From the NCBI RefSeq assembly GCF_001922585.1, contig NZ_MRBS01000001.1:310001-374000 (forward strand): a stretch of 64,000 nucleotides of DNA, written 5' to 3'. The position numbers and the translations under genes are program-made. Shown one piece after another: positions 61,861 through 64,000 of this stretch. The stretch is from Pantoea sp. 1.19. GTDB taxonomy: Bacteria; Pseudomonadota; Gammaproteobacteria; Enterobacterales; Enterobacteriaceae. The notes beneath the pieces were generated by a model. It made no database searches. It was given only the letters and a program-made list of their open reading frames with translations, and was not told the origin of the DNA. Every line of letters begins with the position of its first letter. Within the stretch, counting starts at the first letter, position 1.

Positions 61861-63156
61861 TCAGCGCAGGGCGCGCATCGCAATATAGTGCGCCGTCCAC
61901 GGCCCGATGCCCGGTAACGTCATCAGCTGAAGAAGCGTACGTTCAGGATCGCTGCTGGCGCTGAGCTGCAGCTCGCCGCGGCCCATGGCCTGTGCGAGGG
62001 CGATGATCGCCCGGGCGCGGGCGCTGACGATCCCCAGCTGCGCAATCTCATCAATACTGGCGGCCATCAGCCGCTGCGGTGGCGGTGCCAGACGCGTCAA
62101 TGCCGGAAAAGGGGTGGCAATGTGGGCGCCAAAGGTGTCACTGAAGCGGCCGGCCAGCGTAGTGGCGGCTTTTACCGTCACCTGCTGGCCCAAAATGGCC
62201 CTTACGGCCAGCTCAAAGCCGTCAAATGCGCCGGCCACGCGCAAGCCGGGGTGTGCCGCGACGCTGGCGCTCAGCGTGGGATCCCGTCCCAGCTGCGCGG
62301 CGATGCGATCGGGTTGCGCAGCCAGATCAAACAGCTGTCGCAGCCTCCCCAGCAGGGCAGGCAGTACCGGTAGCAGTGAATGGCTGGCGTCGACCCGCAG
62401 GGATGGCTTGCCCACGACCGGTCCAACGCGTATCCAGCCGGTTGTGCTTCCCAGCTGTACCGTACGCAGATAGTGTTTTTCCTCAATCGTTTCAACGTGC
62501 AGGATAGCGCGCCGGGCCAGAAAATTGAGCATGGCATCCCAGTCGTAGGGCGGGCGATAGCTGAGCAGCAGGCTGACGTGATCACCGACCACGCCGCCGG
62601 GCTGGCGTCTGAGCTGACGCGGCGCCAGCCGATAGCGATCGCTGAAGGCCGCATGGAAGCGCCGCAGGCTGCGAAAACCGCTGGCAAAGGCCACATCGGT
62701 GACCGGCAGCTGGGTATCGGTCAGCAGCTGCTTCGCCAGCAGTAAGCGGCGGGTTTGGGTCAGTGCCACCGGCGAGACGCCCAGCTGCTGCTGCACCACT
62801 CGCCGCAGTTGACGACTGCTGAGGCCGAAACGGGCGGCCAGCTGTCCGACGCTGCTCTCGCTACAGCTTAGCCCCTCGTCAATCGCCGCAAGGATCCCTT
62901 CAGCGATGCGTCCCCCCTGATCCATCGGCGCGTTGCCGGGGGCCAGTTCCGGACGACAGCGCAGGCAGGGGCGAAATCCCGCCTGCTCGGCGGCCGCCGC
63001 GCTGATAAAAAAGTGGCAGTGGCGCCGCAGCGGTGGTTTGACCGGACACACCGGACGGCAGTAGATGCCGGTTGAACTGACGCCGACAAAAAATACGCCA
63101 TCAAAGCGGGCATCGCGCGACAGCAGCGCCTGCCAGGCCGCCTCATTCTCCATCAT
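61861..63156 (-). CDS. Ada-AlkA fusion (AraC regulator plus 3-methyladenine glycosylase), prematurely stopped
   Basis: 431 residues from the ATG at 63156, after GGAGG. The Ada-type zinc/phosphotriester domain has Cys33, 37, 64 and 67 (GIYCRPVCP and PCLRC). An AraC helix-turn-helix follows (about 85-180, SSRQLRRVVQQQLG and ASGFRSLRRFHAAF). Then come an AlkA N-domain (SYRPPYDWDAML) and the HhH glycosylase (ILGQQVTVKAATTLAGRF and LPGIGPWTAHYIAMRAL). It ends at a TGA where a Trp is expected. The product lacks the last 45 residues including the likely catalytic Asp. Methyl-sensing regulation may survive, but glycosylase activity should be lost unless the TGA is read through. It is divergent from ogt. 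Confidence 0.9.
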   Translation of the reverse strand: MMENEAAWQALLSRDARFDGVFFVGVSSTGIYCRPVCPVKPPLRRHCHFFISAAAAEQAGFRPCLRCRPELAPGNAPMDQGGRIAEGILAAIDEGLSCSESSVGQLAARFGLSSRQLRRVVQQQLGVSPVALTQTRRLLLAKQLLTDTQLPVTDVAFASGFRSLRRFHAAFSDRYRLAPRQLRRQPGGVVGDHVSLLLSYRPPYDWDAMLNFLARRAILHVETIEEKHYLRTVQLGSTTGWIRVGPVVGKPSLRVDASHSLLPVLPALLGRLRQLFDLAAQPDRIAAQLGRDPTLSASVAAHPGLRVAGAFDGFELAVRAILGQQVTVKAATTLAGRFSDTFGAHIATPFPALTRLAPPPQRLMAASIDEIAQLGIVSARARAIIALAQAMGRGELQLSASSDPERTLLQLMTLPGIGPWTAHYIAMRALR

Positions 63157-63212
63157 CCTTCCCCTCCGCATCGAATCATTGCCAGCATAGCGCTCGCTGA
63201 ATCCGCCTACTC

Positions 63213-63259
63213 GCCACTTTCGGTCAGCAAATTTTTTTACGCTGATGACCGAAAATGGC
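63213..63259. promoter_or_regulatory. Inverted repeat between ada-alkA and ogt
   Basis: GCCACTTTCGGTCA and TGACCGAAAATGGC are 14-bp arms with one mismatch and a 19-bp AT-rich spacer. The dyad sits in the middle of the 168-bp divergent region. It is a candidate operator for the Ada-like regulator, although it does not look like the E. coli Ada box. Confidence 0.5.
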
Positions 63260-63324
63260 CAGTTTTTGCTGGCGGCTACCGCATAATAATCGCACGATAC
63301 CGCACTAGCAGCTGGAGAAACACG

Positions 63325-63825
63325 ATGTCTTACTGTTATAGCGACATGCCATCACCGGTGGGTACCCTGACGCTGATTGCGCGTGCTGACGCGCTGGTTG
63401 GGGTGCTGTGGGAAAACGAACTGGCCGGACGGGTCAATCTGACACCGCGCCAGCGCGACGATCGGCAGCCTGTCCTGTTGGAGGCAAGACGGCAGCTGAC
63501 GCAATACTTTGCCGGTGAGCGGCAGCAGTTCTCCCTGCCGCTGGCGTTTATGGGCACGCCTTTCCAGCAGGCCGTTTGGGCGGAGCTGGTGCTGATCCCG
63601 TTTGGCGAAACGCGTAGCTACCGCGAGATAGCCGAACGGATTGGTAAGCCGCGCGCGGTCAGAGCGGTAGGCGCGGCCAACGGAAAAAATCCGCTCTCGA
63701 TCGTGGCTCCCTGCCACCGGGTGATTGGCAGCAACGGTAAGCTCACCGGTTTTGCCGGCGGGCTGGAGGCGAAAGCGATGCTGCTGGCGCTGGAAAGCCG
63801 CCACGGCTTCACTCTGAGCGCCTGA
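63325..63825 (+). CDS. ogt: O6-methylguanine-DNA methyltransferase
   Basis: A 166-residue suicide repair protein that transfers alkyl groups from O6-alkylguanine to Cys130 in the PCHRV motif. The minor-groove helix-turn-helix has GTPFQQAVWAEL, and the Arg finger is in RAVRAVGAANGKNP. The short length matches Ogt-type enzymes, with the standard N-terminal domain. It is divergent from the Ada-AlkA gene, forming an alkylation-repair module. Confidence 0.95.
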   Translation: MSYCYSDMPSPVGTLTLIARADALVGVLWENELAGRVNLTPRQRDDRQPVLLEARRQLTQYFAGERQQFSLPLAFMGTPFQQAVWAELVLIPFGETRSYREIAERIGKPRAVRAVGAANGKNPLSIVAPCHRVIGSNGKLTGFAGGLEAKAMLLALESRHGFTLSA

Positions 63826-63883
63826 AGCACCGCGCGGATGGATGAGAAAAAAGCAGCGACAGGCGCGGTAAACTTCGCTATCT

Positions 63884-63901
63884 TGTTTAGTATACAAAAC
63901 A
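63884..63901. promoter_or_regulatory. NadR box upstream of nadA
   Basis: TGTTTA, six bases, AAAACA: one mismatch from the TGTTTA-N6-TAAACA dyad of the NAD repressor NadR. It lies about 75 bp before the nadA start, as expected for de novo NAD control. Confidence 0.8.
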
Positions 63902-63974
63902 GTTGCGGGCGATTAATGCTCAATATAAGCAGTCTACCGCGAGCGTGTTAAATACAAAAAACGAGATGCCTGAC

Positions 63975-64000
63975 ATGAGCCTGATGTTTGATCCGGAGGC
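63975..64000 (+). CDS. nadA: Quinolinate synthase, N-terminal fragment cut by the window edge
   Basis: The ATG at 63975 opens MSLMFDPEA, closely matching the start of E. coli NadA (MSVMFDPD). Only 8 full codons are inside the window. nadA follows the tRNA-Lys cluster in E. coli, and the NadR box supports the call. NadA makes quinolinate from iminoaspartate with a 4Fe-4S cluster, none of which is visible here. The 150 bp after ogt hold no other gene. Confidence 0.85.

Overview
The window is a chromosomal segment of an enterobacterium. Gene order follows the Escherichia coli asnB-nag-glnS-fur-seqA-pgm-phrB-gltA-sdh-suc-cyd-tol-nadA backbone almost throughout, and the proteins align end to end with their E. 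coli counterparts from memory. The DNA is GC-rich (mid-to-upper 50s percent by eye). The chiPQ-chitobiase block, the pxp-DUF969-DUF979-pcp operon and the alkylation-repair pair beside nadA fit a non-Escherichia member of Enterobacterales (Erwiniaceae, Yersiniaceae or similar). Genus cannot be fixed from the sequence alone.

Layout. 1-8560: asnB and the N-acetylglucosamine regulon, nagBACD on the minus strand and divergent nagE, with a NagC/CRP control region between. 8716-12986: glnS, a MerR/TipAS regulator, and about 1.5 kb of non-coding DNA in two stretches. These hold a 69-bp perfect hairpin and the decayed remains of a second chitoporin gene. 12987-23100: a chitin-oligosaccharide operon (chiP, chiQ, chitobiase), then a lac operon (lacI, lacZ, lacY, without lacA). 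23208-34160: mtr, fur, fldA, ybfE, ybfF, seqA, pgm, an orphan kdpE, ybfA, a two-domain YbgA, phrB and ybgI. 34286-39859: 5-oxoprolinase pxpBCA joined to DUF969, DUF979, pyroglutamyl peptidase and nei.

39903-55149: the respiratory and TCA core, with gltA divergent from sdhCDAB-sucABCD and then cydABX-ybgE. 55394-61012: the Tol-Pal envelope system. 61190-61548: three identical tRNA-Lys genes. 61723-63825: divergent Ada-AlkA and ogt alkylation-repair genes. The window ends in the first codons of nadA behind a NadR box.

How the genes work together. ChiP admits chitin oligosaccharides, chitobiase splits them, NagE imports and phosphorylates GlcNAc, and NagA/NagB convert it to fructose-6-phosphate under NagC control. 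The pxp block looks like a self-contained pyroglutamate salvage unit: Pcp releases 5-oxoproline from peptides, DUF969/DUF979 may move the substrate, and PxpABC opens the ring to glutamate. The clearest anomalies are the in-frame TGA that cuts the catalytic end off the Ada-AlkA protein, the 33-bp perfect inverted repeat after glnS, the inverted chitoporin remnant, and kdpE without kdpFABCD. Most of the window is ordinary conserved backbone.
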